The notes under the pieces were generated by a model. That model saw nothing but the letters and a program-made list of their open reading frames with translations. It ran no database searches and was not told the DNA's origin. Positions 35,038 to 43,807 of a DNA stretch of 64,000 nt are shown one piece after another (the first letter of the stretch is position 1; every line of letters begins with the position of its first letter). A program made the position numbers and the translations under genes. Origin of the DNA: JAWWPG01 sp963820035 (GTDB taxonomy: Bacteria > Actinomycetota > Actinomycetes > Propionibacteriales > Nocardioidaceae); contig CAWFYK010000002.1 in the NCBI GenBank assembly GCA_963820035.1, forward strand, positions 496,001-560,000, written 5' to 3'.

Positions 35038-36114
35038 ATGACGCCATCGGACAGTGCAGGCAACGACCTCGACTTCAACGCCTGGGTGTGTCCTGCGCCG
35101 CTGCGGGACACACCGGCGGTCGTGATGGGCCATGGTGGCGGCGGTGCCATGTCGGCGGAGCTCATCGAGCACCTGTTCCTGCCGGCCTATGGCGCTGCGG
35201 CAGACGCCCAGCTCGGCGACTCGGCGGTGATCGAGGTGGGAGACACCCGGCTGGCGTTCTCGACCGACTCCTACGTCGTCAAGCCGATGTTCTTCCCAGG
35301 TGGCTCGATCGGTGATCTCGCCGTCAACGGGACCGTGAACGATCTGGCGATGTCGGGCGCGGTTCCGCTCGTCCTGTCGACGGCCTTCATCCTGGAGGAG
35401 GGCACCGAGCTCACTGAGCTCGGCCGCGTCGCGGAGGCCGTCGGCGCAGCCGCGCGCAGGGCCGGGGTCAAGCTCGTAACCGGGGATACGAAAGTCGTCG
35501 ACAGTGGTAGCGGTGACGGCGTGTTCATCAACACTGCTGGCATCGGAGTGTTGAGTGGCGATGTCGACATCCGGCCCGAGCGGGCGACTGCCGGCGATGT
35601 CGTCATCGTGAGCGGAGATATCGGTGTTCACGGGGTGGCGGTCATGAGCTGCCGCGAGGGCCTCGAGTTCGGCACCACGGTCCGCTCCGACTCCGCCCCG
35701 TTGCATGGCCTCGTCGCGGCCATGGTCGCCACCGGCGTTGACATTCACGCGCTCCGGGATCCGACGAGGGGTGGCGTTGCCGCGTCGCTCAACGAGATCG
35801 CCAAGGCCTCGAAGGTCGGCTTCTCGCTCGTCGAGCGCGACCTGCCGATACCCCAGACCGTGCGCGACGCCTGCGGCCTGCTCGGCCTCGACCCGCTCTA
35901 CGTCGCCAACGAGGGCAAGCTGTTGGCCGTCGTCCCGGCCGACGACGCCGACCGGGTACTCGACGCCATGCACGCGCACGAATATGGGCACGCTGCACGC
36001 GTCATCGGGGTCTGCGTCGAAGACCACCCAGGCATGGTCGTAGCAAAGACCGGCCTGGGCGGCACACGCGTCGTCGACCTGCCGATCGGTGAACAGCTGC
36101 CACGGATCTGCTGA
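35038..36114 (+). CDS. hypE: Carbamoyl dehydratase HypE
   Basis: A 358-residue PurM-like ATPase. It has a Gly-rich start (VVMGHGGGGAMSAELI), the metal/nucleotide site FSTDSYVV, GGSIGDLAVNGTVNDLAMSGA, VTGDTKVVDSG and DPTRGGVAASLNEIA. The C-terminus ends in PRIC, where Cys358 takes the carbamoyl group from HypF and is dehydrated to thiocyanate as the cyanide donor. ATG 35038 lies two bases after the hypD stop. This completes the HypA-F set. Confidence 0.96.
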   Translation: MTPSDSAGNDLDFNAWVCPAPLRDTPAVVMGHGGGGAMSAELIEHLFLPAYGAAADAQLGDSAVIEVGDTRLAFSTDSYVVKPMFFPGGSIGDLAVNGTVNDLAMSGAVPLVLSTAFILEEGTELTELGRVAEAVGAAARRAGVKLVTGDTKVVDSGSGDGVFINTAGIGVLSGDVDIRPERATAGDVVIVSGDIGVHGVAVMSCREGLEFGTTVRSDSAPLHGLVAAMVATGVDIHALRDPTRGGVAASLNEIAKASKVGFSLVERDLPIPQTVRDACGLLGLDPLYVANEGKLLAVVPADDADRVLDAMHAHEYGHAARVIGVCVEDHPGMVVAKTGLGGTRVVDLPIGEQLPRIC

Positions 36115-36121
36115 GTCCGCA

Positions 36122-36880
36122 GTGGCCGACTCGACCCACGCGCCGTGCTCCGGCTCGGAGCTCTTCGCCCGCTATGCCTATCCGCCGAACGAGCTCGGCT
36201 ACTGCGGTCCCGGCGACCCGCAGGGGCTGCTCGTGCGGGGTACTTCCGAGGCTGCGGCGGACGTGGCCAGACGAGCGCGTCAGTTCGAGGGGGCCTGGGT
36301 CTATCTGGAGCTGATCGCCGAGGCGAGTGGCATCAGCGACCCCTTGGATGCCCGGGTCGTCGAAGCCTATTGGGTGGGCAGCTGCCTTCTCGACGACATC
36401 GACAGCGAGTGGTTCCTGGAGCGGCTCCGCAGCCGGTTCCGCGGTCAGACCGGTGGCCAGTGGGCCGGCGGCATCCCAGGGGTCGCCTCACAGGTGGTTC
36501 CTCACCACGCCTTCCATGTCTTCGCCATCTACCCCTGGGTCGGCTTGTTGGACCGGGACAACGACGTGCCGCGCTCCATCCTCGACCAGTGCCGGATCCG
36601 GACCGGCCTCGTCGAGGCCGTCGAGGGTGCCCGAGCCCGGGTGCGGGTCCGGCCTCTCACCTGGGACGGCCGCCGACTCGCTCGAGGAGACTCGCAGGCG
36701 CTGGACGTGCGGTGGAGCCACCAGGGCCGGACACTCCTCGACGGTGTGCAGCAGGGTGATCTGGTCTCCGTGCACTGGGACTGGGTATGCGACCTCCTCA
36801 CGGCTGAGCAGGCGGCGGCTGTCGAGAGCTACGAGGCGGGGCAGCTTGCCGCCACGAACCGCATCCTCGCCGCTCGATAG
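36122..36880 (+). CDS. DUF6390 family protein of the hydrogenase locus
   Basis: A 252-residue protein of the DUF6390 type, seen at the ends of actinobacterial hydrogenase loci. It shows LFARYAYPPNELGYCGPGDP, VARRARQFEGAWVYLELIAEASGI, VVEAYWVGS and VPHHAFHVFAIYPWVGLLDR. There is no signal peptide. Function unknown. The GTG at 36122 starts eight bases after hypE; an alternative GTG at 36089 would overlap hypE by 26 bp. A 22-bp repeat array begins eight bases after its stop, which marks the end of the operon. Confidence 0.75.
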   Translation: MADSTHAPCSGSELFARYAYPPNELGYCGPGDPQGLLVRGTSEAAADVARRARQFEGAWVYLELIAEASGISDPLDARVVEAYWVGSCLLDDIDSEWFLERLRSRFRGQTGGQWAGGIPGVASQVVPHHAFHVFAIYPWVGLLDRDNDVPRSILDQCRIRTGLVEAVEGARARVRVRPLTWDGRRLARGDSQALDVRWSHQGRTLLDGVQQGDLVSVHWDWVCDLLTAEQAAAVESYEAGQLAATNRILAAR

Positions 36881-36887
36881 CCCCGCC

Positions 36888-36987
36888 GAGCCGTCAGGTT
36901 CTTCCGGTCGAGCCGTCAGGTTCTTCCGGTCGAGCCGTCAGGTTCTTCCGGTCGAGCCGTCAGGTTCTTCCGGCCGAGCCGTCAGGT
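36888..36987 (+). repeat. 22-bp tandem array, family A, four and a half copies
   Basis: Four exact 22-bp units with core GAGCCGTCAGGTTCTTCC, then a partial unit ending at 36987. The four copies are nearly identical (the last differs at one base). There is no inverted arm nearby. The array directly follows the DUF6390 stop. Confidence 0.92.
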
Positions 36988-37192
36988 ATGGCGACCGCGT
37001 AGGCGAACGTCATACCGGCCCAGTGAGCGGACCCGCCCCGCCACGAGGCCGCGCACCAGAGCGTGATCGCCCCCAAGTGGGGAAGCTCACAGCGAGGTGG
37101 CGCAGGCGTCGTACGACGGGGCGACTGCGGTTTAGGAATGCCTCTCCTCGGGTAGAAGTCACCGGGGACACGACCACGAAAGGAAGGCCGAC

Positions 37193-37732
37193 ATGGCTGA
37201 CGAACTGCAGGGAAAGACGATCGCGTTTGCCGTCGCGAACGAGGGCATCGAGCAGGTCGAGCTGACGGAGCCCTGGAAGGCCGTGCAGGACGCGGGAGGC
37301 GCCCCTCGGCTGGTCTCGCTCGAGAGCGGACAGGTGCAGGCGTTCAACCATCTCGACAAGGGCGACACCTTCGACGTCGATGCCACCTTTGAGACAGCGG
37401 CTCCGGAGGACTTCGACGGGTTGGTGCTGCCGGGAGGTGTGGCGAACCCCGACGCCCTCCGACTCAACGACAAAGCGGTTGCGTTCATCGGCTCCTTCGT
37501 GACCGGTGACAAGCCGGTTGCGGTGATCTGCCATGGCCCTTGGACGCTCATCGAAGCCGATGTCGTGCGGGGTCGCACGATGACGTCATGGCCGAGCGTG
37601 CAGACCGATCTGCGCAACGCGGGCGCCACCTGGGTAGACGAGGAGGTCGTCGTTGACGGCAAGCTGATCTCGAGCCGTAACCCGGACGACCTGCCGGCCT
37701 TCTGCGCCAAGATCGTGGACGTCTTCGCCTGA
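37193..37732 (+). CDS. PfpI/DJ-1 family protein (type 1 glutamine amidotransferase-like)
   Basis: A 179-residue DJ-1/PfpI fold protein. The nucleophile elbow is AVICHGPWTLIEAD with the reactive Cys followed by His, and a conserved Glu lies in NEGIEQVELTEPW. LVLPGGVANPDALR is the characteristic central strand and loop. Such proteins are stress-related chaperones, deglycases or peptidases. GAAAGGAAGG precedes the ATG. It stands alone downstream of the hydrogenase locus and converges with the transglutaminase-like gene. Confidence 0.9.
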   Translation: MADELQGKTIAFAVANEGIEQVELTEPWKAVQDAGGAPRLVSLESGQVQAFNHLDKGDTFDVDATFETAAPEDFDGLVLPGGVANPDALRLNDKAVAFIGSFVTGDKPVAVICHGPWTLIEADVVRGRTMTSWPSVQTDLRNAGATWVDEEVVVDGKLISSRNPDDLPAFCAKIVDVFA

Positions 37733-37753
37733 TCGGCGGCGCCCTCCTGAGCC

Positions 37754-37772
37754 CGGCCGCACCGCGCGGCCG
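37754..37772. terminator. Short GC hairpin between converging genes
   Basis: CGGCCGC, five bases, then GCGGCCG. It lies between the stops of two converging genes (37732 and 37784) and could terminate both. The stem is short and no T tract follows. Confidence 0.4.
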
Positions 37773-37783
37773 AGCAGCCGGGT

Positions 37784-39070
37784 TCAGCGCACCAGATAGG
37801 AGAGCACCCGCGGACTGGTGAAGCCGTATGGCGTCCGCGTCGAGATCTCGACATCATGCCGGCCGGGGGTCATTGCCAGCTTCCACTGGTCCTCGTCCTG
37901 CGCGAGCGTCCAGCTCGAGGTGCCGTCGGCGACGAGGAAGCCGTTCGCATGGGGATGCCGGCTGTCGAACCGCACTGCGGGTTCCTCGACCGATCCGGTC
38001 AGCCCCAGCGTCACTGCTGACAGCTGCGGGTAGGCCAGGTCACCGTCGTGGACCACGAGGTCCGTCTTCACCATCCGGATGCCCTCGAAGACGGGGGAGA
38101 AGCCGGCGGACGCCCACGTGCACCCGGTGGTCGAGGCGGACGCGAAATACGTGAACCACATCGCCTGCTCCAGGTCCTGGAGCTTATGGACGAGCGCGAC
38201 CATCCGCGGCCGTTCACCCGCGTCGTAGGCTGCCTGCAGGTCACGCACCCCCATCGGCTCGTCATCCGCATCGACCCAGAAGGCCCCGTTCTGGCCGTCG
38301 AGCAGGACCCACTGGTCGAGGTCGTCGATCCAGGCCTCGGAGACGACGTGCCCGCGGCCGATCCCGACGTGGTGGTTTGCCTGCCGCAGATCCACCCGAC
38401 GTGCCGGGATCTCAACCGCGTTCAGCGCCTGGCTGAGCACGATCGAGTACTCGACGCAGGCGAATCTCTCGCCCGCCTCCACCCGAGTGAGCACCTGCAC
38501 CGCATCCGGGTCGTCGACATGGTCGTTCGCATGCTCCCACCGTCGTCGTACCCACTCGAGCATCGCCGTCGCGGTCTCCCACGCCGTCGTACGGCGATCG
38601 GGCAGCCGGGCGATCAGCTCGCCCAGCCGTTCGGGCGCGATGCGGTAGAGCTGCAGCGGGAGCTGGATGCCGGGATCGGGCCACTCCAGCAGGGTCAACC
38701 CGGGAGGAGGCACATTGGCGGACATCCGGGCGACCAGTGCCGGCCACTCGGCCGTCCCCCCGAAGAGCTCCTCCAGCTCGCCCTCGAACAGCTCCGGCTG
38801 GCTGAAGCCTCCATCGATGGCGCTCACGAGGAAGCCGAGACTGTCGTCGCGGCCGCTTCGTCGGGCGGCGATCGCGATGGCCGGTCCCCAGAGGTGCGCC
38901 CACCACTCGCTGTCGGCTCTCAGTCCGTCGACGAGCGCGAGGAGGCCGGTGTCGTCCTTCGTTCGCGCTAATTGTTCGGCACGCAGCCGGAGCTGGACGA
39001 GCTCGGGCCGTGCCGAAGCGCCCTCGACCGGGTCGTCGCGGGTGGGTGCGGTCTCGTCGTGTTCGGCCAC
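37784..39070 (-). CDS. Transglutaminase-like domain protein
   Basis: About 428 residues, cytosolic by the absence of a signal peptide. The N-terminal half is helical. The transglutaminase-like core lies from about residue 190 to 260, with Cys in ERFACVEYSIVLSQALNA, His in GRGHVVSEAWIDDLDQW and Asp in VLLDGQNG, the usual catalytic triad. The C-terminal 130 residues look like a beta-sandwich domain (LTGSVEEPAVRFDSRHPHANG). Such proteins are usually peptidases or amidases. GTG 39070 is preferred since GGGGGAA lies about ten bases upstream; the longer frame starts at GTG 39106 inside the palindromic element. Confidence 0.75.
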   Translation of the reverse strand: MAEHDETAPTRDDPVEGASARPELVQLRLRAEQLARTKDDTGLLALVDGLRADSEWWAHLWGPAIAIAARRSGRDDSLGFLVSAIDGGFSQPELFEGELEELFGGTAEWPALVARMSANVPPPGLTLLEWPDPGIQLPLQLYRIAPERLGELIARLPDRRTTAWETATAMLEWVRRRWEHANDHVDDPDAVQVLTRVEAGERFACVEYSIVLSQALNAVEIPARRVDLRQANHHVGIGRGHVVSEAWIDDLDQWVLLDGQNGAFWVDADDEPMGVRDLQAAYDAGERPRMVALVHKLQDLEQAMWFTYFASASTTGCTWASAGFSPVFEGIRMVKTDLVVHDGDLAYPQLSAVTLGLTGSVEEPAVRFDSRHPHANGFLVADGTSSWTLAQDEDQWKLAMTPGRHDVEISTRTPYGFTSPRVLSYLVR

Positions 39071-39097
39071 CCGGACATCATTTCCCCCGACACGATG

Positions 39098-39154
39098 GTT
39101 CGTCACGATCGAGGGAGTGCAATTCGATTTGGCTTCCCCAAACCGTGACGGACC
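39098..39154. repeat. 58-bp palindromic element, copy 2 (diverged)
   Basis: The same design and orientation as 21698-21755. The left arm starts GGTTCGTCACG and the right end is CGTGACGGACC, with one mismatch between these outer 11-bp arms. The centre shares GTGC.AA.TCG.TTTGG in the same order. The inner arms have decayed. It overlaps the possible start of the transglutaminase-like gene. Confidence 0.75.
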
Positions 39155-39221
39155 ACCCGGAGGGAGGAGTGGGGCTTGAGTAGCAGTCAGCAGAGCTGCG
39201 GCGGGTACGGCGGACCGGCCG

Positions 39222-40427
39222 CTACCTCCGCGGAACCACCGTGCCAGTCACCTCGCCGAGAGTCACGACGGCGCCACCGGGACCTGGCGCCGTCCCCCGG
39301 AGCGTCACGGTGTCGCCATCCTCGAGGAACCCGCGGGTCGCCCCGTCGCTCAGCGTGAGCGGTTGCTCGCCGTTCCAGGTGATCTCAAGCAGGCTTCCCC
39401 AGGTGTCGGACGTCGGCCCGCTCACCGTCCCCGAGGCGAACAGGTCTCCTGTGCGCAGGCTTGCCCCGTTGCTCGTCAGGTGTGCGAGCATCTGCGCCGG
39501 GGACCAGTACATGGTGCGGTATTCCGGTCGTGACACGACATTCCCGTTGACCAGCACCTCCAGCTGCAGGTCGAGTCCGAAGGAACCGGACCCCGCGAGG
39601 TGAGGCAGGACCGCAGGGTCCTGCGTCGGTTGCGCGACGACGGCGTCGGCCAACGCGTCGAAGGGCACCACCCAGGCCGAGATGCTGGTCGCGAAGGACT
39701 TGCCGAGGAACGGCCCGAGCGGCACGTACTCCCACGCCTGGATGTCCCGAGCGCTCCAGTCGTTGAGCAGCACCACGCCGAAGATGTGCTCCGCGGCATC
39801 GTCCAGCGGCACCGGGCTCCCCAGGTCGCTCCCACGGCCCACCAGAAACCCCACCTCACACTCGATGTCGAGGCGGATGCTCGGGCCGAACGGGGGCTGC
39901 GACCCCGGTTCGGGTCGGCGTTGACCGGACGGGCGTACGACGTCCGTGCCGGTCACGACGACAGTGCCCGCACGACCGTGGTAGCCGATCGGCAGGTGCT
40001 TCCAGTTCGGCGGGAGCGCGGCGGAGTCCGGCCGGAAGATCTTGCCGACGTTCGTCGCGTGCTGCTCGCTCGCATAGAAGTCCACATAGTCGGCAACCTC
40101 GACGGGCAGGTGCAGCGTGACGTCGGCCAGCTCGTGCAGGTTCGCCGTCACGGTCTCCCGGTTGGTCTCATCGGTCAGCAGCAGCTCGACCCACTGCCGT
40201 ACGTCGGTCCAACCGTCCCGGCCAAGAGACATCAGGGGGTTGAGGCTCGAGCTAGCGAAGACGTCCGCGAGCGGGTGTCCGTCGAGGTCGGCAACCCCGG
40301 CGAGATCGAGCACCTGGTCACCCACCCGCACCCCGACCGAGGCCATGCCAGTCCCGACGCTGAACACCCCGTAGGGCAAGGTCGCGACTCCGAAGGGGTG
40401 GTCGTCGGCGATATCCAGCCAGGTCAT
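39222..40427 (-). CDS. fahA: Fumarylacetoacetase
   Basis: A 401-residue enzyme that splits 4-fumarylacetoacetate into fumarate and acetoacetate, the last step of tyrosine breakdown. Landmarks are the N-terminal SH3-like domain (HPFGVATLPYGVFS), VADYVDFYASEQHATNVGKIFRP, PIGYHGRAGTVVVTGT, the metal ligand region LDIECEVGFLVG and LLNDWSARDIQAWEYVPLGPFLGKSFATSISAW. It overlaps the next gene (280 residues) by four bases and lies next to the divergent hmgA, so the two catabolic enzymes form one regulon. Confidence 0.95.
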   Translation of the reverse strand: MTWLDIADDHPFGVATLPYGVFSVGTGMASVGVRVGDQVLDLAGVADLDGHPLADVFASSSLNPLMSLGRDGWTDVRQWVELLLTDETNRETVTANLHELADVTLHLPVEVADYVDFYASEQHATNVGKIFRPDSAALPPNWKHLPIGYHGRAGTVVVTGTDVVRPSGQRRPEPGSQPPFGPSIRLDIECEVGFLVGRGSDLGSPVPLDDAAEHIFGVVLLNDWSARDIQAWEYVPLGPFLGKSFATSISAWVVPFDALADAVVAQPTQDPAVLPHLAGSGSFGLDLQLEVLVNGNVVSRPEYRTMYWSPAQMLAHLTSNGASLRTGDLFASGTVSGPTSDTWGSLLEITWNGEQPLTLSDGATRGFLEDGDTVTLRGTAPGPGGAVVTLGEVTGTVVPRR

Positions 40428-41266
40428 CGAGGCTCCTCGTCTGCACGGTCGGGTGGCGTTTCGTCAACGAGCCCGAGGGCCACCAGGTCATTGATGGGGT
40501 CCTCGACTCCGCAGCAGCCGAACGAGACGAGGTGCCGGCGTACGTCGAGAGCGTTCTCCGGGGGAAGCGCGGCGACCTCCTGGGCCAGGTCGGCGGCGTC
40601 TCGCTGGGCGAGCCCGTCGACGACCTGCTGCCGGTCGCTGCCGGCCAGGACCCGCGCCACGGCGACGAGCACGTTCAGGAACCCGTGGTGCTCGAAGCCG
40701 GTCGTCGGATCGGTGAACCGCGCGGCGTGGTGCAGACCTGCGGTCAGTTTGAGTGGGGCGCCCGCACCGGCTGCGGCGATGAGCACACCCGCGAGGAGGT
40801 CCTCGGACGGGAAGGCGTCCGCGGACGTCCCGCCGGTGCGGAACTTGGCCACGACCGGCCTCCCGGCCGCGACCTGCTCGGCCACGTCCGCGAGCACTCG
40901 ACCACCAGCCGCGCCGACGGTGATCTCCGCAGCCAGGGTCACGTTCGGGCCGGTCTCGGGGAGGGGCACGTCGGGGACGGACACCTCGAAGCCCAGCACG
41001 CTCACGCCGGGAGGAGGCGTGCCCGGGAGGGCCGCCGTACCGATCAGCACCACCTCGACCGCCGGACCTCCCGACACACGGTGCGCCTCAAGGAACGTGT
41101 CCCAGGCACCCGCGGGCACCAGCAGCGGGCCGACCAGGTCGGAGAACCACGACGCCCGGTAGCGCAGGTGCTCGGCCAACGCGATCTCCGCGCTGGCATT
41201 GCCGGGCGGGAACATCGCGGCGTCGTCGACGAGGGCCTCGAAGGTCGACCGGATTCGCGTTGACAC
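40424..41266 (-). CDS. Conserved protein of the homogentisate locus
   Basis: A 280-residue protein of no named family that I recognise. It has an alpha/beta look with a possible TIM-barrel flavour (VEVVLIGTAALPG, LGFEVSVPDV, PVVAKFRTGGTSADAFPSEDLLAGVLIAAAGAGAPLKLTAGLHHAARF). The end has RRHLVSFGCCGVEDPINDLVALGLV. It is translationally coupled to fahA and diverges from hmgA, so a role in tyrosine/homogentisate breakdown is likely. The GTG start has no ribosome site in front and is two bases from an inverted repeat (41268-41285), which fits a leaderless or tightly controlled transcript. Confidence 0.7.
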   Translation of the reverse strand: MSTRIRSTFEALVDDAAMFPPGNASAEIALAEHLRYRASWFSDLVGPLLVPAGAWDTFLEAHRVSGGPAVEVVLIGTAALPGTPPPGVSVLGFEVSVPDVPLPETGPNVTLAAEITVGAAGGRVLADVAEQVAAGRPVVAKFRTGGTSADAFPSEDLLAGVLIAAAGAGAPLKLTAGLHHAARFTDPTTGFEHHGFLNVLVAVARVLAGSDRQQVVDGLAQRDAADLAQEVAALPPENALDVRRHLVSFGCCGVEDPINDLVALGLVDETPPDRADEEPR

Positions 41267-41267
41267 G

Positions 41268-41285
41268 GTTGCACGCTACTGCAAC
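41268..41285. promoter_or_regulatory. Candidate operator in the divergent hmgA/fahA promoter region
   Basis: GTTGCA, six bases (CGCTAC), then TGCAAC: a perfect 6-bp dyad with operator-like spacing. It lies between the divergent starts of the 280-residue gene and hmgA. A dimeric repressor or activator binding here could control both sides. No regulator gene lies in the immediate vicinity. Confidence 0.45.
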
Positions 41286-41375
41286 GCTGGAACGCCCGAA
41301 ACAAGGACTCCTATGATCGGACGAGCCCCCCCGGTCGGATCCGGTTCATCGTCATCAGTCGAGGAGTGAGTCGAG

Positions 41376-42617
41376 ATTTCGCACTACATGACCTGCGGCT
41401 CCGTGCCGCCGAAGCGGCATACCCAGCACCGGCTCGACACCGGCGAGCTCGCCTTCGAGGAGCTGATGGGGGAGGAGGGGTTCTCGTCCGACTCGTCACT
41501 GCTCTACCACCGCAATCTGCCGTCGCGGATCACCGGGGCCGAGACGTGGACGCCGGGGAACCTCGTCACGCAGCCCAACCACCCTCTCAAGCCGCTGCAT
41601 CTCAAGCTGCACACGCTTTTCGACGTTGACCAGATCGGCGACGTGGACGTGGTGACGGGTCGCAGGCTGGTGCTCGGCAACGCCGACGTTCGCATCTCGT
41701 ACGTCGTCGCCGGCGCTCCGTCTCCCTTGTACCGCAACGGCATCGGCGACGAGTGCCTGTTCGTGGAGCGCGGGACCGCGCGCGTCGACACCATCTTCGG
41801 CTCGTTCGAGGTGGGTCCCGGTGACTACGTCATCATCCCGCGAGCCACCACGCACCGCTGGGTGCCGAGCGGCGAAGGCGAGCCGCTGCGGGTCTACTGC
41901 ATCGAGGCGAACTCGCACATCGCGCCGCCGAAACGCTACTTGTCCCGCTTCGGGCAGCTGCTGGAGCACTCGCCGTACTGCGAACGCGATCTCCGGCTGC
42001 CTGCGGGTCCGCTGCTCGCCGACGAGATCGGTGAGGACGCCTCCGCAGATACCCAGGTCTTCATCAAGCACCGGGGGAGCGGCCCGAGCGGAGTCGTCGG
42101 CACCGTCTACACCTATCCCTTCCATCCGTTCGACGTCGTCGGGTGGGACGGCTGTCTCTATCCCTTCGTCTTCAACGTCTCCGACTTCGAGCCGATCACC
42201 GGGCGGGTGCACCAGCCACCGCCGGTCCATCAGGTGTTCGAGGGCGGCAACTTCGTCGTCTGCAACTTCGTGCCGCGCAAGGTCGACTACCACCCCCTGT
42301 CGATCCCGGTGCCCTACTACCACTCCAACGTCGACAGCGACGAGATCATGTTCTATGTCGACGGTGACTACGAAGCCCGCAAGGGCTCCGGCATCGGCAA
42401 GGGTTCGATCAGCGTGCATCCGGGCGGTCACGCCCACGGGCCACAGACCGGCGCCTACGAGAACTCGATCGGTGTGCACTATTTCGACGAGCTCGCGGTC
42501 ATGGTCGACACGTTCCGGCCGCTCGATCTCGGAGAGGGTGGTCTCGCCAGCGACGACGGCACCTACGCCTGGTCGTGGGCCAAGTCCGTCGTGGAGCCGC
42601 CTGACTCGACCGGCTGA
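41376..42617 (+). CDS. hmgA: Homogentisate 1,2-dioxygenase
   Basis: About 413 residues. It opens the aromatic ring of homogentisate. Iron ligands are recognisable: His and Glu in PYYHSNVDSDEIMFY and His in HPGGHAHGPQ. Other landmarks are KRHTQHR near the start and the cupin segment GDYVIIPRATTHRW. The first ATG is at 41388, but the codons just before it read SHY, which fits the usual M-x-HY start of the family. The codon before those is ATT (41376), nine bases after GAGGAG. ATG 41388 has no ribosome site at a normal distance. Initiation at ATT is therefore proposed; the conservative alternative is ATG 41388 (409 residues). The 3' end overlaps the converging glycosyltransferase gene by 55 bp. 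Confidence 0.93.
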   Translation: MSHYMTCGSVPPKRHTQHRLDTGELAFEELMGEEGFSSDSSLLYHRNLPSRITGAETWTPGNLVTQPNHPLKPLHLKLHTLFDVDQIGDVDVVTGRRLVLGNADVRISYVVAGAPSPLYRNGIGDECLFVERGTARVDTIFGSFEVGPGDYVIIPRATTHRWVPSGEGEPLRVYCIEANSHIAPPKRYLSRFGQLLEHSPYCERDLRLPAGPLLADEIGEDASADTQVFIKHRGSGPSGVVGTVYTYPFHPFDVVGWDGCLYPFVFNVSDFEPITGRVHQPPPVHQVFEGGNFVVCNFVPRKVDYHPLSIPVPYYHSNVDSDEIMFYVDGDYEARKGSGIGKGSISVHPGGHAHGPQTGAYENSIGVHYFDELAVMVDTFRPLDLGEGGLASDDGTYAWSWAKSVVEPPDSTG

Positions 42618-43807
42618 GCGCGCAGCCGAGGGGGTTCGGGTGTTCGGTGGTACGACGGGGCGGCGGGCCGGGCTGGCACGCGGAAAACCCACAGCCGGAA
42701 GGCGGCGAAGCGGCCGGCTGTGACGAGCAGGTTGGCCGCCGTCAGCACCGCGAGCTCGGCGGCGGTGCCGCGCAGGCCGGCGTCGTACGAGAGCGTCAGA
42801 GCCAGCGTGGTCACCACCAGTCCGGCGACGAGCACGAGGAAGCCTTGCGCCTGGTGGGTCACGGCTCGGACCCGCCCCCGGACGCCGAACGTCCAGACCC
42901 GGTTCGCCGCTGTGTTGAGGATCGTCGTCAACACCAACGCGACGACGTTCGCGACAGGGGCATCCGTGTGCGCTCGCAGGAGGAGGAACAAGAGGGCGTA
43001 GACGATCGTCGAGGCGATGCCGACCCCGAGGAACCTGAAGACCTGGGTGGGAAGTGACGTACGGCGGGCGGCGTCGCCAGGCTCGCTGTGCGCCAGGGGA
43101 ATGCGCCCCCGGGCGAGGTTCCATCCCACGCGGACGATCCCTTTGAGGTCGTCCACGGCGGTCCGCCAGAGATCGACCCGGCTGTCCGCGTCGTCGACCC
43201 AGTCGACGGGCACTTGGTAGATACGCAGACCCGCCCGCTCGGCGAGCACCAGCAGCTCGGTGTCGAAGAACCAGCCGTCGTCATGCACCAGCGGCAGCAG
43301 CCACTGAGCGGTCTCCGCGCGGATCGCCTTGAAGCCACACTGCGCGTCGCCGAAGCCGGTGCCGAGCGAACCGTGCAGCAGCAGGTTGTAACCCCGCGAG
43401 ATCAGCTCCCGCTGGGATCCCCGCAGGACGCGTGAGGTCGGCGACAGCCGAGTGCCGATGGACAGGTCGGAGTGCCCGCTGAGGAGTGGAGCGACCAACG
43501 GGAGCAGGGCGTTCAGGTTGGTGGACAGATCGACGTCCATATAGACGAGCACGTGTGCCGCCGATGCGCCCCAGGCGGCCTTCAGGGCAAGCCCCCGCCC
43601 CTTGCGGGACGCGTGGACCACGCTGACATCGGGGAGCTCGCGGGCCAGCCGGTCCGCGACGAGCGGGGTCAGGTCGGTGCTGGCGTTGTCAGCGATGGTG
43701 ACGTGGGCGTCGAACGGCATCTCGGCGAGGTAGTCGAGCAGCGCCATCACGCACCGCTCGAGGCTGTGCTCCTCGTTGAACGTGGGAATGACGATGTCGA
43801 CGGTCAT
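42563..43807 (-). CDS. Bifunctional glycosyltransferase family 2 / GtrA-like protein
   Basis: A 414-residue two-domain protein. Residues 1 to about 235 are a GT2 (GT-A) domain (VDIVIPTFNEEHSLERCV, ADNASTDLT, KGRGLALKAAW, YMDVDLSTNL with the DxD site, DAQCGFKAIR). From about 265 to 385 is a GtrA-like four-helix domain (VFRFLGVGIASTIVYALLFLLL, NVVALVLTTILNTAANRVWTFG, GFLVLVAGLVVTTLAL), which flips or anchors polyprenyl-linked sugars. It is a probable dolichyl/polyprenyl-phosphate sugar synthase. It follows the GT39 gene with a four-base overlap, so the lipid-linked sugar it makes is probably the donor for that enzyme. Confidence 0.9.
   Translation of the reverse strand: MTVDIVIPTFNEEHSLERCVMALLDYLAEMPFDAHVTIADNASTDLTPLVADRLARELPDVSVVHASRKGRGLALKAAWGASAAHVLVYMDVDLSTNLNALLPLVAPLLSGHSDLSIGTRLSPTSRVLRGSQRELISRGYNLLLHGSLGTGFGDAQCGFKAIRAETAQWLLPLVHDDGWFFDTELLVLAERAGLRIYQVPVDWVDDADSRVDLWRTAVDDLKGIVRVGWNLARGRIPLAHSEPGDAARRTSLPTQVFRFLGVGIASTIVYALLFLLLRAHTDAPVANVVALVLTTILNTAANRVWTFGVRGRVRAVTHQAQGFLVLVAGLVVTTLALTLSYDAGLRGTAAELAVLTAANLLVTAGRFAAFRLWVFRVPARPAAPSYHRTPEPPRLRAQPVESGGSTTDLAHDQA

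Noticed and set aside
36888..36987. CRISPR array
   Set aside because: The 22-bp units follow each other without spacers, and no cas gene is present; the same holds for the other arrays.
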